From Nakazawaea peltata (Eukaryota; Ascomycota; Pichiomycetes; Alaninales; Pachysolenaceae), in NCBI GenBank assembly GCA_001599355.1, contig BCGQ01000003.1, forward strand, positions 1,118,468-1,182,467: a stretch of 64,000 nucleotides of DNA, in the 5' to 3' direction. The notes beneath the pieces were generated by a model. It was not told where the DNA came from. It made no database searches and was given only the letters and a program-made list of their open reading frames with translations. This document shows positions 8,685-18,623 of this stretch, piece by piece (the first letter of the stretch is position 1; every line of letters starts with the position of its first letter). The translations under genes and the position numbers were made by a program.

Positions 8685-10199
8685 CTAATTTGATACCCAG
8701 TTCATTTCGACCAATTCGTCAATATTACAACGACGGTCTCTTCTGACAAGACATTTATGTACTATTTCTTTTGCACCGGCCCAATACTTGGCTTCGGCAG
8801 ATTGATCGTCATCCGTGTATCGATACCAATGCCAGTCTATCAACAGGATTCTATGCAGTGAAGTCTGTCTCATTCTAGACGATGCATTGCTTATATGGGA
8901 GCCCAGTGGAGGTGGGTCGAATGGAAGTCTTCCCTCAATAAGTGAATAAAGCAACACTCCCAATGCCCAAACATCGTTTAATTTCCCATCGTAAGGTATA
9001 CCCATCATTAACTCGGGAGATACGTAATCTTCAGATCCACAACGGGTAGTCAAAAGAGTTTTGTCGGTAGGATCTAACTTTTTCGAAAGTCCGAAATCGG
9101 TCAAAACCATTAAACTTCCATCCAAATTCTCAAAATTCTCTAAAATTTCCTCATGTTCATGTCTTAATAAAATATTTTCAAGTTTTATATCTCTATGCAC
9201 TATATTATTGTGGTGTAAATATTGAACCAGTTTGGTCAATTCGTGAAATATCCTCTTTATGATGTCTAAATTCATTGTGTTTCGGTATTGAGATACAAAG
9301 GCGAATAAATCACCTCCTCTACAGTATGGCATCACTATTAGCACTTGATCTGGTGCTTGCTTATTAGTTTCCCACAGTAGCAATTGTATGATATTTGGGT
9401 GTGAGCAGGACTTAAGGATTTCCAACTCCCTTTTCATGGAACTTTCCATTCTTAATCTCAGTTGAGGGTCCGGATTAACTGAAGAAGAAGAGGACGTACT
9501 GATTTTTATCAGCACTTCAGTGTGGGAATCTTCTTCCCCAATTGCCTTTACCACTACACTGAAACTGCCTTGTCCAATCTTGCAAATAGTATGATAAGTA
9601 TGACTGGAACCAGTTCTATCGACTGCTTGGTATGCTTTAAGAATAGCAGTGTCGTCGTCAGCTATGACATCTTCCTCCTTAGACTCTTCCACCTGAGTGG
9701 ATGGGACCGGAGTTGTAAAGTTACGTTGTCTTCGGTCAGGAAGCAGAGACGTAATTGGAGGAGTCGGTACCACAGTCGGGAGTGGGGGAGGAGCCGCTGC
9801 CGCTGCTGATGGTAAACGGATAATAGCCGCCTGATGGAGCGGAGGAAGGTCTGATTGTCTATACTCTGAAGTCATTCTTATCAGCTGTTGCTGGTTTTTC
9901 AATTGATGTGGTCGCTGAGAATTCCGAAGCTTGGGAATATGAAGACCTGATGGTGACATCTCAGAGCTATTAGGAACCAAGGGAGACCTTTGCCTCAACT
10001 GTTGCTGTGGTGAACTGTTCGACACCATAGGGGAAGGAAGATGCAATACAGAGTCAAAATTTCTAACAGAGTCCTGCGGACTAGCGCTGTTAGCAGACCG
10101 GCTCTGAAGAATTCCATCATTCTGGAATTGTTCAGATGCCGGCGTAGTTGGCGTAGTCACAGTGTCGAGACGTAATCCTTGTTTCCGCTGCTCTGCCAT
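8685..10199 (-). CDS. Serine/threonine protein kinase, PRR1/PRR2-like
   Basis: 504 residues from ATG 10197-10199. A Gln/Pro/Ser-rich, probably disordered N-terminal half (1-195) with an Ala/Pro run near 131-140 precedes a complete kinase domain. Its parts are the glycine loop IGQGSFSVVVKA (208-219), the ATP-binding Lys in VLIKIS (232), the catalytic HRDIKLEN (335-342), DFG at 368-370, the activation segment TTRCGSEDYVSPE (384-396) and YDGKLNDVWALG. The segments RCGSEDYVSPE, 'LPFDPPP' and a late 'R.I..DW.WYR' motif recall S. cerevisiae Prr1/Prr2, negative regulators of pheromone signalling. I could not confirm that with an alignment. All catalytic residues are present, so it should be active. 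Confidence 0.85.
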   Translation of the reverse strand: MAEQRKQGLRLDTVTTPTTPASEQFQNDGILQSRSANSASPQDSVRNFDSVLHLPSPMVSNSSPQQQLRQRSPLVPNSSEMSPSGLHIPKLRNSQRPHQLKNQQQLIRMTSEYRQSDLPPLHQAAIIRLPSAAAAAPPPLPTVVPTPPITSLLPDRRQRNFTTPVPSTQVEESKEEDVIADDDTAILKAYQAVDRTGSSHTYHTICKIGQGSFSVVVKAIGEEDSHTEVLIKISTSSSSSVNPDPQLRLRMESSMKRELEILKSCSHPNIIQLLLWETNKQAPDQVLIVMPYCRGGDLFAFVSQYRNTMNLDIIKRIFHELTKLVQYLHHNNIVHRDIKLENILLRHEHEEILENFENLDGSLMVLTDFGLSKKLDPTDKTLLTTRCGSEDYVSPELMMGIPYDGKLNDVWALGVLLYSLIEGRLPFDPPPLGSHISNASSRMRQTSLHRILLIDWHWYRYTDDDQSAEAKYWAGAKEIVHKCLVRRDRRCNIDELVEMNWVSN

Positions 10200-10224
10200 A
10201 GCCACTTTCTTATGCTCTGCTAGC

Positions 10225-10253
10225 CTCTATTAGTGTGACACTCTATTAGTGTG
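10225..10253. repeat. Direct repeat CTCTATTAGTGTG x2
   Basis: Two exact 13-bp copies (10225-10237 and 10241-10253) separated by ACA, 26 bp upstream of the kinase ATG. They may lie in its 5' leader or be factor-binding sites. Role unknown. Confidence 0.5.
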
Positions 10254-10717
10254 CACTTTTTGGGGTGTTTGTTTTTGTTTCTTGTTTTTCGTTCATCTGT
10301 TTTTGTTTGTGGACGAAAATTATGAGATGGGCCTTAAAAGGTCAGCAATCGATAAGAAATGAGCAAATTATCAACATTAGTTTGGAAAGCATATTACGAA
10401 AGCTTTGAACAGAATTTGACTTCCAAAATGGCTTATACTTTTTAATGCAGGGAAGTGCAGGCTTAGCTTCATCTTCGGCTTTAAAGTAAAAGGGATACTC
10501 TTGAACTGATGATCTAGAAAACGCAGGAGAATGGATATTTTTAAAGTTATATTAAGAAAGAACTCTAATTACAGAATAAACACTTCAACAATGGCATTAT
10601 GTAGGTTCTCCCCTTCATGAAGTATAGATTGTCCTAGGACAAAACTACTTCTCTTACTAATCGGCTTTAAATTTTCCCCTCTTTCAGTTTTTTTGCGTTG
10701 TTTCCGGCGTGTTTAAT

Positions 10718-10780
10718 GGACTTTGCGCAGTTAACGTTATTAAAGTCCACTATTTCTGTCTACAGCCGTACACTTGCGCC
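10718..10780 (+). promoter_or_regulatory. Shared array promoter cassette, copy 1
   Basis: GGACTTTGCGCAG starts the cassette, followed by TTAACGTT, CTATTTCTG and CTACAGCCGTAC. The order and spacing match seven other promoters of the array. It starts 305 bp before the ATG. A TTACTAA site lies 64 bp before the cassette start. Confidence 0.75.
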
Positions 10781-11022
10781 GCTTCTAGTAAGAAAAATTA
10801 TCGCCTAACCCCTCGGATGTAAATGAGTTCAGCTGTCAAAAGCATATTAAACGCTCTTCCAAGACAAAAGAGCTTCTGTATTTAATTAATCATTAATCTT
10901 TTTGTAGGATTGCCGAGGAGTTAAATTACTCTACGTTTGTAATTCTTTATAAAAATGAGGATCTGCCCTTGAATCTATAAGCATTGCACACCCCCCTCTA
11001 TGAGTTTTATGATTGGATAAAT

Positions 11023-12675
11023 ATGTCTGCTGAGAAATTATTGAAGCCATTGGGTGCCACTATTGACTTCTTGAGAGCCACTGTAGGCTCCAAATTACAA
11101 AATGGAATTATAGTATTTTTGATCGTTGCTAGTTCACAGATGATCGACAACATAAATGTGACGATGTTCATGAATTCCATCAACAACATTCAAGAAGAAT
11201 ACGATACCACATATTCCCAAGCCAGTTGGACCTTGTCTGCGTATGCCGTTACTTATGCAAGTTTCATCGTGCTTGCCGGAAGAATCAGTGATATCATTGG
11301 TCGTGATATCATGTTGACTGTTGGTATTTTCTTCGTGGGTATTTTTGCGATAATATGTGCCTCGGTCAAGAATATATATGTCTTGATTATCTTCAGAGCA
11401 CTCCAAGGTATTTGTGCTGCTGTTACTGTTCCTCCTTCCTTTGCTATCATCGCTCATACCTTCCACGGAAGAGCCTTGACAATTGCATTAGGAGGTATCT
11501 CTGCAGTCACGGTCATCTCTTTCAGTCTTGGTTTACTTATTGGTGGTGGTTTTGATTTAACATCTATTGGATATAGAGGTTCTTGTTGGTTCATCGCAGG
11601 TCTTTCATTGTTCTGTTCATTCATGCTGTTAATTGTCATCAAACCTGTCAACCGTGGTAAAATAAAGGACTTGACAAATTTAGATTTCCTGGGTGCTTTG
11701 ATGTGTGTCACCGGTGGTTTATTACTTGTCACCGGTTTCACCGAAGCTGGTGAAAACTGGAACCAACCAAAGACGTATATCCCAATTATTTTTGGGGTTC
11801 TTGTCATCATTGTATTTATTTTGTGGGAAACATTATTCTTCAAAGGTGTAAGGGGGGCTAGTATTAGCCTTATTATTCCTAGGTCCGCTTGGAGTATTGC
11901 AAACTTCCGTATTATTTCGTTGATATGCCTCATTTTATACATGGGATTTTTAAACGTTTTGTTGAATTTAGTTGGATTCTTTGGAGCTGTCTTGGAAGAT
12001 AGTCCTGTTATGGTTGGTGTTCGTACACTCGCAATTTTAATTGTTATGGTAAGTGCTACCATAGGATGTAGTCTTGTGCCATTTGATCCGATATCCCCTA
12101 AATTAGTCTGTGTTATTGGTTTATTGATCGCTACTATAGGTACTATTCTTATGACCAGAGTTAATGCCGCAGATGACGTCTACTGGAGATGGTGCATACC
12201 TGGTATTATACTATGGAGCGGGGCTACTACATTTTATTTCAACCGTTATTTCAACATTATTATCCTTGCAACTCCTTTGGAAATGCAACTGGTGATCACA
12301 GGAATTTGCGTCAGTATGGCTCAGTTCGGTACTGCTTTAGGCACATCTGTCACAACATCCATTCTTGGTACGAAATCTTCTACAATTACCGACAAAAACG
12401 AGTTAGCTCGCGTCTACGGGAATTCTCTTTATTTAAGTATGGCAGCATATATCACCATATTGCTTTTATCTTTGTTCATCAAAGATTTGAAAGCAGCAGA
12501 TATCAAAAATACTCAAGGTGATGCCATTAATGACGCGAAAGAGCCCGCAGAAGAAGAATTGAATGAAGAAAAGGGGGAGTCTATAACCGCTCAGACTCCA
12601 CAAGAAGATAAGGTGGAAGCGGGTGACAATAATGAAAATAGCTTGCCAAAACCAAATACTTCCACAGATGTTTAA
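11023..12675 (+). CDS. DHA2-family MFS transporter, array copy 1
   Basis: 550 residues from ATG 11023. A 13-codon in-frame extension begins with TTG and was rejected. The 14-helix DHA2 (ATR1-like) drug:H+ antiporter layout is clear: conserved SSQxIDNxN in TM1, motif A as GRISDIIGRDIML (this copy alone has Arg where the others have His), the LQGICAAVTVPPS helix, and the central loop KPVNRGK...GFTEAG. After TM14 comes an acidic, Glu-rich 60-residue tail ending in STDV. Known role of the family: proton-driven efflux of toxic compounds at the plasma membrane or vacuole. The substrate is not inferable. This copy is among the more divergent members and sits at the upstream end of the array. At the Leu/CTG position before SPK it has Pro (DPISPK). 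Confidence 0.93.
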   Translation: MSAEKLLKPLGATIDFLRATVGSKLQNGIIVFLIVASSQMIDNINVTMFMNSINNIQEEYDTTYSQASWTLSAYAVTYASFIVLAGRISDIIGRDIMLTVGIFFVGIFAIICASVKNIYVLIIFRALQGICAAVTVPPSFAIIAHTFHGRALTIALGGISAVTVISFSLGLLIGGGFDLTSIGYRGSCWFIAGLSLFCSFMLLIVIKPVNRGKIKDLTNLDFLGALMCVTGGLLLVTGFTEAGENWNQPKTYIPIIFGVLVIIVFILWETLFFKGVRGASISLIIPRSAWSIANFRIISLICLILYMGFLNVLLNLVGFFGAVLEDSPVMVGVRTLAILIVMVSATIGCSLVPFDPISPKLVCVIGLLIATIGTILMTRVNAADDVYWRWCIPGIILWSGATTFYFNRYFNIIILATPLEMQLVITGICVSMAQFGTALGTSVTTSILGTKSSTITDKNELARVYGNSLYLSMAAYITILLLSLFIKDLKAADIKNTQGDAINDAKEPAEEELNEEKGESITAQTPQEDKVEAGDNNENSLPKPNTSTDV

Positions 12676-13466
12676 TAACGAACAAGAGGCTCAGTTTAAT
12701 AATTGAATCTTTTGCTTTTTTCCCAAGTATTAATTTAGCTCGCTCTATAAATCAATTTTTTTACTCATACTTTTGTACTTGTTTGTATTTTCTTAAATTC
12801 AAAAATATTTACACAGATCTTCATTTCAAAAGATGACGAAAATATTAAAGACTAACAGCCTAATGAAGAAGAACTCTGAGGGCGCACAATTGCTACAGCA
12901 CTCTCGAAGAGAATGTTGAGCTACAACTTGCGAAGGAAATAAGCCCGGTATATTCTAGTTCGTCAACTGAAGTTTAATAATTTATATATTTGTTTTAACT
13001 TAGTGTTATGTATTTTTAATATTTAAAAGTATGCAGCACTAAGAGCTCGGCCGATCATCAAATCATGGAGAGTCAAACATGTTCCCAGTCCCCCTACACT
13101 CTAGTAATCTGATTGTCGGATATAGGCACATGCAAGGAACAATAAGAGTATCTGAGCGGTGAGGGGATTTAAAAAAAAAAGACTTTTGTCGTATGGGGGT
13201 TAGTCACGTGAATCTGTAATTTGCTATCTTTTGTTTCTTTTTTTTTCTATTTTTTATTGTCAAGTGTTTTACATAATAACCCTCGAGAGATGACTCTAGC
13301 CGCGCTTCCAGAGTGAAAAAAAAAAAATAGAAAAAGTTTATTTCACTAGTCACTTACCTAAGGGCGGAGTGCAGAGTGGAAGCATACTCGTTACATATAG
13401 ATAAATCAGAGGGTTTGTCCCAGAAGTTCACTAATTGGGCCTGAGGTGTTTCTTCGAGCTATAGAT
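12676..13466. other. Intergenic between copies 1 and 2: relic tail and CACGTG site
   Basis: 791 bp. Contains a decayed transporter tail (separate entry), a TCACGTGA palindrome at 13204-13211 (Cbf1/Pho4/Tye7-type E-box) and A/T-rich runs. The shared promoter cassette found at other copies is not recognisable here; only a CTAGCCGCGC-like remnant occurs near 13297. Confidence 0.55.
12830..12977 (+). pseudogene. Remnant 3' end of a lost transporter copy
   Basis: The stretch from about 12881 to the TAA at 12975-12977 aligns base for base, with small indels, to the variable tail and last codons of the array genes. A GGCGCACAA...TTGC block is followed by GAGAA, GAGCTACAACTTGCGAAGGAAA, and TCTAGTTCGTCAACTGAAGTTTAA. 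The last block matches the codons for SSxSTEV-stop of live copies at about 20 of 24 positions, and the AT-rich 3' flank also resembles theirs. Reading frames are disrupted and everything upstream of the tail is gone. I infer that a thirteenth gene once stood between copies 1 and 2. Confidence 0.7.
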
Positions 13467-15110
13467 ATGACTGCTGCCAATATCCTCAAGCCATTGACTG
13501 GTACTCTAGATTTTTTGAGGGCGACTATTGGCTCCAAAATGCAAAATGGAATCATAGTATATTTGATTGTTGTCAGCTCTCAAATAGTTGATAACATTAA
13601 CGTAACTATGTTCACTAATAGTATTACCAACATACAAGAAGAATATAGCACCACATATTCCCAAGCTAGTTGGACCTTGTCTGCGTATGCTGTGACCTTC
13701 GCAAGTTTTATTGTTCTTGCGGGGAGAGTCAGCGATATCATTGGACATGATATCATGTTGACTGTTGGTATTTTCTTCGTGGGTGTATTCGCTATTATCT
13801 GTGCTGCTGTTAAGAATATTTATGTTTTGATCATGTTCAGGGCCCTTCAAGGAATCTGTGCTGCTGTTACTGTACCTCCATCATATGCTATTATAGCCCA
13901 TACATTCGAAGGAAGAGCCTTGACAATTGCATTGGGTGGTCTTTCCACTCTTTGGGTCATTTCATTTATTCTAGGTTTAATTATTGGTGGAGTTTTCGAT
14001 ATGACCTCATTAGGTTATAGAGCTTCCTGTTGGTTCATCGCTGGTTTCTCTTTACTTTGTTCATTTATGCTGCTGGTTGTTCTCAAACCTGTTAACCGTG
14101 GTAAGTTAAAGGATTTGGCTAGGTTAGATTTTCCAGGAGCCTTAATGTGCGTTACTGGGGGTTTGTTACTTGTTACAGGTTTCACTGAAGCTGGTGAGAA
14201 ATGGGACCAACCAAAGACGTATGTTCCAATAATTGTTGGAGTGCTCGTCCTTGTTGTATTCATCTTGTGGGAGACTTTATTCTTCAACAATGGAAGAGGA
14301 GCTAGTATTGACCTCATCATTCCTAGGGGTGTTTGGGGCATTGCCAACTTCAAGATTATTCCAGTCATTACAATCGTGATATATATGGGATTCATGAATG
14401 TCTTATTGGTCCTTGTCGACTTTTTTGAGACAGTGTTGGAAAGTAGCCCTGTGATGGTAGGAGTTCGAACTATCCCCATTTTGGTAATTATGATGTTCAC
14501 AACGACATTTATGAGTTTGATGCCATTTGAGCTGATCTCACCTAAGTTGTGTTGCGTTGTTGGTTTACTGATTGGTGCTACTGGAAGTATTCTCTTTACT
14601 AGAATTAATGCTGATAGTGATGTATATTGGAGATGGTGTATCCCTGGTATCATATTATGGGGTGGAGGAATTAATATTTATTTCACTCGTTACCTAAATA
14701 TCATCATTCTTGCGACGCCTTTAGAAATGCAGCTGTTGGTCAGTGGAATTTGTCTTAGTATGGGTCAATTTGGGTCTGCATTAGGTACCGCTATCACATC
14801 TTCTATTCTTGGTAACAAGGCTTCGACGATAACTGATAAGAACAAGTTATCTCAGGTTTTTGCTAATACCCTTTATTTGGGAATGGCAGCCTATCTCACT
14901 GGGTTTTTCTTGTCTCTATTTATCAAAGACTTGAGGCTTTCGGATATTAAACATGTACAAAGTAATGATCAGAGGGTCGTTGAAGAGAAGCATCCGGATG
15001 ATGAGATACGAGATGTTGCTATATCGCTGCCTCCTGCTGAAAAGAGTGATGAACTGGAGATCCGCCAAGAAAGAAGTTCAATTAATTCGGGTATCTCATC
15101 TGAGGTTTAA
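13467..15110 (+). CDS. DHA2-family MFS transporter, array copy 2
   Basis: 547 residues from ATG 13467. The seven codons before it start at GTG and are not expected to be used. The 14-TM core is complete: GRVSDIIGHDIML (motif A), a CAAVTVPPS helix, a KPVNRGK loop and GFTEAGEKWDQPK. It differs from its neighbours by Met in GSKMQNG, a Trp in the fifth helix (STLWVIS) and a Cys-rich spot at PKLCCVVG. The tail is acidic and ends NSGISSEV, a variant of the SSVSTEV end seen in copies 3 and 5-9. Unlike most copies it lacks the shared promoter cassette and instead has a TCACGTGA site 256 bp upstream, so it may be regulated separately. A strong hairpin lies 270 bp past its stop. Confidence 0.93.
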   Translation: MTAANILKPLTGTLDFLRATIGSKMQNGIIVYLIVVSSQIVDNINVTMFTNSITNIQEEYSTTYSQASWTLSAYAVTFASFIVLAGRVSDIIGHDIMLTVGIFFVGVFAIICAAVKNIYVLIMFRALQGICAAVTVPPSYAIIAHTFEGRALTIALGGLSTLWVISFILGLIIGGVFDMTSLGYRASCWFIAGFSLLCSFMLLVVLKPVNRGKLKDLARLDFPGALMCVTGGLLLVTGFTEAGEKWDQPKTYVPIIVGVLVLVVFILWETLFFNNGRGASIDLIIPRGVWGIANFKIIPVITIVIYMGFMNVLLVLVDFFETVLESSPVMVGVRTIPILVIMMFTTTFMSLMPFELISPKLCCVVGLLIGATGSILFTRINADSDVYWRWCIPGIILWGGGINIYFTRYLNIIILATPLEMQLLVSGICLSMGQFGSALGTAITSSILGNKASTITDKNKLSQVFANTLYLGMAAYLTGFFLSLFIKDLRLSDIKHVQSNDQRVVEEKHPDDEIRDVAISLPPAEKSDELEIRQERSSINSGISSEV

Positions 15111-15379
15111 TGTATACATTTATAGATGGTTTTTAATACATCGTTTTGCATTCTTGATTTTTTATTATACTTTGGTGTAATACTCAATATTCCAATAAGT
15201 AATGTATCCTTTAAATTACATCAGGAGCTTAGGTTGCTATTTAAATGGGATCCATGACTCTGATTAAAATATTACTTGCTAAAACACAAGGATATATATT
15301 TATTGACCACTGTCAAAGATGCCCTAAGGGAGAAATTCAACAAGCTGAGCCAGGAAAAAAATTGGGGGTGATTGGCGGA

Positions 15380-15404
15380 TGGGTCTCCCAAAAAGGGAGA
15401 CCCA
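15380..15404. repeat. Perfect 10-bp inverted repeat with A5 loop
   Basis: TGGGTCTCCC, five A, GGGAGACCCA: a GC-rich perfect stem of 10 bp in otherwise AT-rich DNA, 270 bp after the stop of copy 2. It could be a protein-binding palindrome or form an RNA hairpin in a long 3' UTR. No Pol III signals accompany it. Confidence 0.7.
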
Positions 15405-15826
15405 AGCAAAGCTGCTACACAAGCACAAAGAAGGTAAAATATAGTACAATTAAGGTTTGAATCTCTTCCTATGGGGATTACATGCTTTAAACGGTACAAG
15501 ATATCTTAATTTGCCGCAATTAACGGATAACATAGGATCCTTCCCTACTAAAGAAATTATAGCACAATTTTTATCCCCTTCCTACAGTATCCAGAAGAGT
15601 ACACAAGGCCCACTCAGTATACTTAGAGTGGATTGTTAAGCTTGCCGAGCCCACAGGGTGTAAAGAGATTATGAGACTGGGCAACTCCAGATGCACCGCC
15701 TCAGATAGACGACGATGAACAAGAAGCTCCAATTTGCAATTTATTTCACGCACCATGATTACTAATCGTGATTATTGTCTTTATATATACTTTTCTAGAT
15801 ATTTCTCAGGTATTTGCGCATCGAGC

Positions 15827-15898
15827 AGGGTTTTACGCAGATAACGTCAAGTAAGGAAATTTTTTGAGTATTACTACCTAAAGCCGTGTTTTTGCGCA
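15827..15898 (+). promoter_or_regulatory. Shared array promoter cassette, copy 3
   Basis: AGGGTTTTACGCAGATAACGTC, then ATTACTACCTAAAGCCGTG with a longer internal spacer than the other copies. Starts 340 bp before the ATG. The TTACTAATC site lies 68 bp before it. Confidence 0.65.
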
Positions 15899-16166
15899 GA
15901 ATCTCCAGAAAAACTATGCAATGCACCCCCAAAATAAAACGAGATGCTCCAGAAGACTTGGCACCTTTGCAAGAGCGACGAAGCTACAAGTCCTCAAATG
16001 GAAAAGTCTCTCACAGAGTTCTCTGGGCTCTACAGTGGCCAACTCATGAAGCAGACGCTTACTCAGCGTGCGGCTGAAAATCAACTAGCTTATAATAGTA
16101 TAAAATATGAGTCTTGACCCTGCATTTAAGAGCCGAGTAAGTAGTCGCGCTTAATCGACTGATAGA

Positions 16167-17831
16167 ATGTCCACCACCAAGATATTAAAGCCATTGGGTG
16201 CTACTGTTAGCTTTTTGAGAAGAACAGTTGGTTCTAAATTACAAAATGGAATCATAGTGTTTTTAATCGTTGCCAGTTCTCAAGCCATTGACAGTATTAA
16301 CTTGACAATGTTCTTGAATGGTACCACTAACATTCAAGAAGAATATGGCACCACCTATTCCCAAGCTAGTTGGACCTTGTCCGCTTACGCTGTCACTTAC
16401 GCAAGTTTCATCGTGCTTGCTGGAAGAATCAGTGATATCATTGGTCATGACATTATGTTGACTGGTGGAGTCTTCTTGATAGGTATTTTCGGTATCGTAT
16501 GTGCCGCTGTCAAGAATATTTATGTCTTGATCTTGTTCAGAGCTCTCCAAGGTATTTGTGCTGCTGTCACTGTTCCTCCTTCATTTGGTATTATTGCTCA
16601 TACCTTCCAAGGAAGGGCGTTGACTATGGCATTGGGTGCTCTTACTACCGTCATAATTATTTCTTTTAGTATGGGTTTGGTCATCGGTGGTGCCTTCGAT
16701 ATGACTGCAATCGGTTACAGGGCTTCATGTTGGTTCATTTCAGGTTTCTGTTTGTTCTGTTCATTCATGCTGTTAATCGTTCTTAAACCTGTTAACCGTG
16801 GTAAGTTGAAGGATTTGGCCAAATTAGATTTTCTGGGTGCTTTCTTGTGTGTTGCCGGTGGTTTGTTACTCGTCACCGGATTCACTGAGGCCGGTGAGAA
16901 GTGGAATCAACCAAAGACATACGTCCCAATTGTTGTGGGAGCTCTTGTAATTATCGCCTTCCTTTTATGGGAGACATTATTTTTCAAGAACGGTAGGGGC
17001 GCTAGTATCGATCTCATCATCCCTAGAGCTGTATGGAGTATTGCCAATTTCAAAGTTATTCCATTGCTCACAATCTTATTATACATGGGCTACATGAACA
17101 TCTTATTGGTTCTTGTCGAATTTTTTGGTCAAGTATTGGGAAGCAGTTCAGTCATTGTAGGTGTTAGAACTCTTCCAGTTCTGATCACCATGATCTTCAC
17201 CACGACTGCTGCGGGAATGATTCCATTCGAACTGATTTCTCCTAAATTGATCTGTGTTGTTGGTTTACTCGTATCATCTGTCGGAACCGTTCTTTTCACC
17301 AGAATTGATGCTTCCCATGATGTATACTGGAGATGGTGTATCCCAGGTATCATTTTATGGAGTGCTGGTCTTAACCTGTATTTCAACCGTTACTTGAATA
17401 TTATTATTCTCGCTACTCCATTAGAGATGCAACTGTTGGTTACTGGTATTTGTCTCAGTATGGGTCAATTTGGTGCTGCATTGGGTACCGCTATTACTTC
17501 CTCCATCCTCGGTGATGAAACTTCTACGCTTACTGATAAAAATGAGTTGGCTCATGTTTATGGTAACGCTCTATATTTGGGTATGGCAACATATATCGCT
17601 TGTTTTATCATGTCTTTATTCATCAAGGACTTGAAACTTTCAGATATGAAGCATGCACACGGTAACAATCCTGAGTCTGTCGACAGTGAAGCATCTAAAA
17701 CTGAAGGGGATGTAGCTGATGAAGATACCGGTGCACTGACCGTGGCACTGACACCTGAAGAAGAAAAAGCTGAAGTGGAACTTAGTCAAGAAAGAGATTC
17801 TACTAACTCCAGTGTTTCCACTGAAGTCTAA
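16167..17831 (+). CDS. DHA2-family MFS transporter, array copy 3
   Basis: 554 residues, ATG 16167 with no competing start. N-terminus MSTTKILKPLGATVSFLRR precedes TM1. It is closest to copy 4: the loop and helix around KPVNRGKLKDLAKLDF and the FLCVAGGLLL helix are nearly identical in DNA to copy 4, and both carry FFGQVLGSSSV. Copy 3 has the SLNLTMFLNGTTNIQ variant in TM1 (Ser for Asn after ID). The tail has two CTG codons in the pattern x-CTG-T-V-A-CTG-TP shared with copies 5-9 and ends SSVSTEV. Full cassette, AATAAAACGAG box and TATA box stand upstream, so expression is probably co-ordinated with copies 1 and 4-9. Confidence 0.94.
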   Translation: MSTTKILKPLGATVSFLRRTVGSKLQNGIIVFLIVASSQAIDSINLTMFLNGTTNIQEEYGTTYSQASWTLSAYAVTYASFIVLAGRISDIIGHDIMLTGGVFLIGIFGIVCAAVKNIYVLILFRALQGICAAVTVPPSFGIIAHTFQGRALTMALGALTTVIIISFSMGLVIGGAFDMTAIGYRASCWFISGFCLFCSFMLLIVLKPVNRGKLKDLAKLDFLGAFLCVAGGLLLVTGFTEAGEKWNQPKTYVPIVVGALVIIAFLLWETLFFKNGRGASIDLIIPRAVWSIANFKVIPLLTILLYMGYMNILLVLVEFFGQVLGSSSVIVGVRTLPVLITMIFTTTAAGMIPFELISPKLICVVGLLVSSVGTVLFTRIDASHDVYWRWCIPGIILWSAGLNLYFNRYLNIIILATPLEMQLLVTGICLSMGQFGAALGTAITSSILGDETSTLTDKNELAHVYGNALYLGMATYIACFIMSLFIKDLKLSDMKHAHGNNPESVDSEASKTEGDVADEDTGALTVALTPEEEKAEVELSQERDSTNSSVSTEV

Positions 17832-18623
17832 TCTTATATAAATCGTTTTCATATATTGTTTATGCATTTTTGAGTTTTTGAATTTTTGACTCTTCGTAGC
17901 TCCCCCCTGTCACCAATAAGCTGAGGTTTTTTACCCAGAAAATTTACGCTAACTAAGCCACAAAAGAAGACTTGGAGGATGCTCGGCCGAGGGTTGCATT
18001 AAATGCAGAATTACATTATGCCCTTGAATAGCCCATTTTTCAAAACTATGGAGTTTACAAATTCAAGCTCATTTAACCCCTCTTTTTTATACGCTGTAGG
18101 TGAGCCAGCACTAGGAAAAAAAATAAGGCTGAAGACAGAAGAGATAGCGATGAGCAAAGCAAAAGCAAGAGAAAAATAAGGGTGATTCAGCTACCAGACC
18201 GAGTCATCCAAGGAAAGAGCCAGTTCTTTATCGATATTGATATCACCAGATCCACAATCCATAAATCATCGGAAAATAACCATGCTTACTAATTGTTTTT
18301 ATATTCTTCTTAGTTAGTTAGCAGTTTGCTTCGGCATTTGAGGATTTTGCGCAAATAAGGTTACAAAAATTAACTATTTTCACCACAGCCGCATATTATG
18401 CACTATCAAATAAAACGAGCCGAGCCGCCCTTACAAGGTCTTTTCTAAGAGCATTCCATTACCTTGAAAAAAAATCTTGGGTCAACTTTGGGTCTAAGCC
18501 TAAAGCCGATTACCGAGATTATCTTCTGATATCACCTAATCATAAAATGGTGCATTTTTCTATAAAGAAGACGCTTGACACCGATTTCAAATACCATGTA
18601 GATATTCCAGTAAATCTTCAATA
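17832..18623. promoter_or_regulatory. Intergenic between copies 3 and 4
   Basis: 792 bp with TTACTAA (18286-18292), cassette (18341-18392), AATAAAACGAG (18409-18419) and TATAAAG (18561-18567), 63 bp before the ATG. The first ~450 bp show no gene or repeat. Confidence 0.55.
18341..18392 (+). promoter_or_regulatory. Shared array promoter cassette, copy 4
   Basis: AGGATTTTGCGCAAATAAGG, then TTAACTATTTTCACCACAGCCGCA, starting 283 bp before the ATG. Close to the consensus form. Confidence 0.75.

Larger units (their letters stand above)
10206..11022. promoter_or_regulatory. Divergent region between kinase and transporter copy 1
   Basis: Holds the direct repeat next to the kinase, a T-rich tract (about 10260-10310), a TTACTAA site (10654-10660), the shared array cassette (10718-10780) and TATAAAAA (10948-10955), 68 bp before the copy-1 ATG. 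Confidence 0.6.
15111..16166. promoter_or_regulatory. Intergenic between copies 2 and 3
   Basis: 1,056 bp. From left to right: AT-rich 3' flank, the hairpin at 15380-15404, a stretch without recognisable content, TTACTAA (15759-15765), the shared cassette (15827-15898), an AATAAAACGAG box (15933-15943) and TATAAAA (16099-16105), 68 bp before the ATG. Confidence 0.55.

Noticed and set aside
10591-10720. ATG near 10591 followed by GT, a TTACTAAT box and CTTTCAG, resembling an intron-containing small gene
   Set aside because: Splicing would give only about 12 codons, the 5' site (GTAGGT) is poor, and the TTACTAA fits better as a regulatory site repeated in other promoters.
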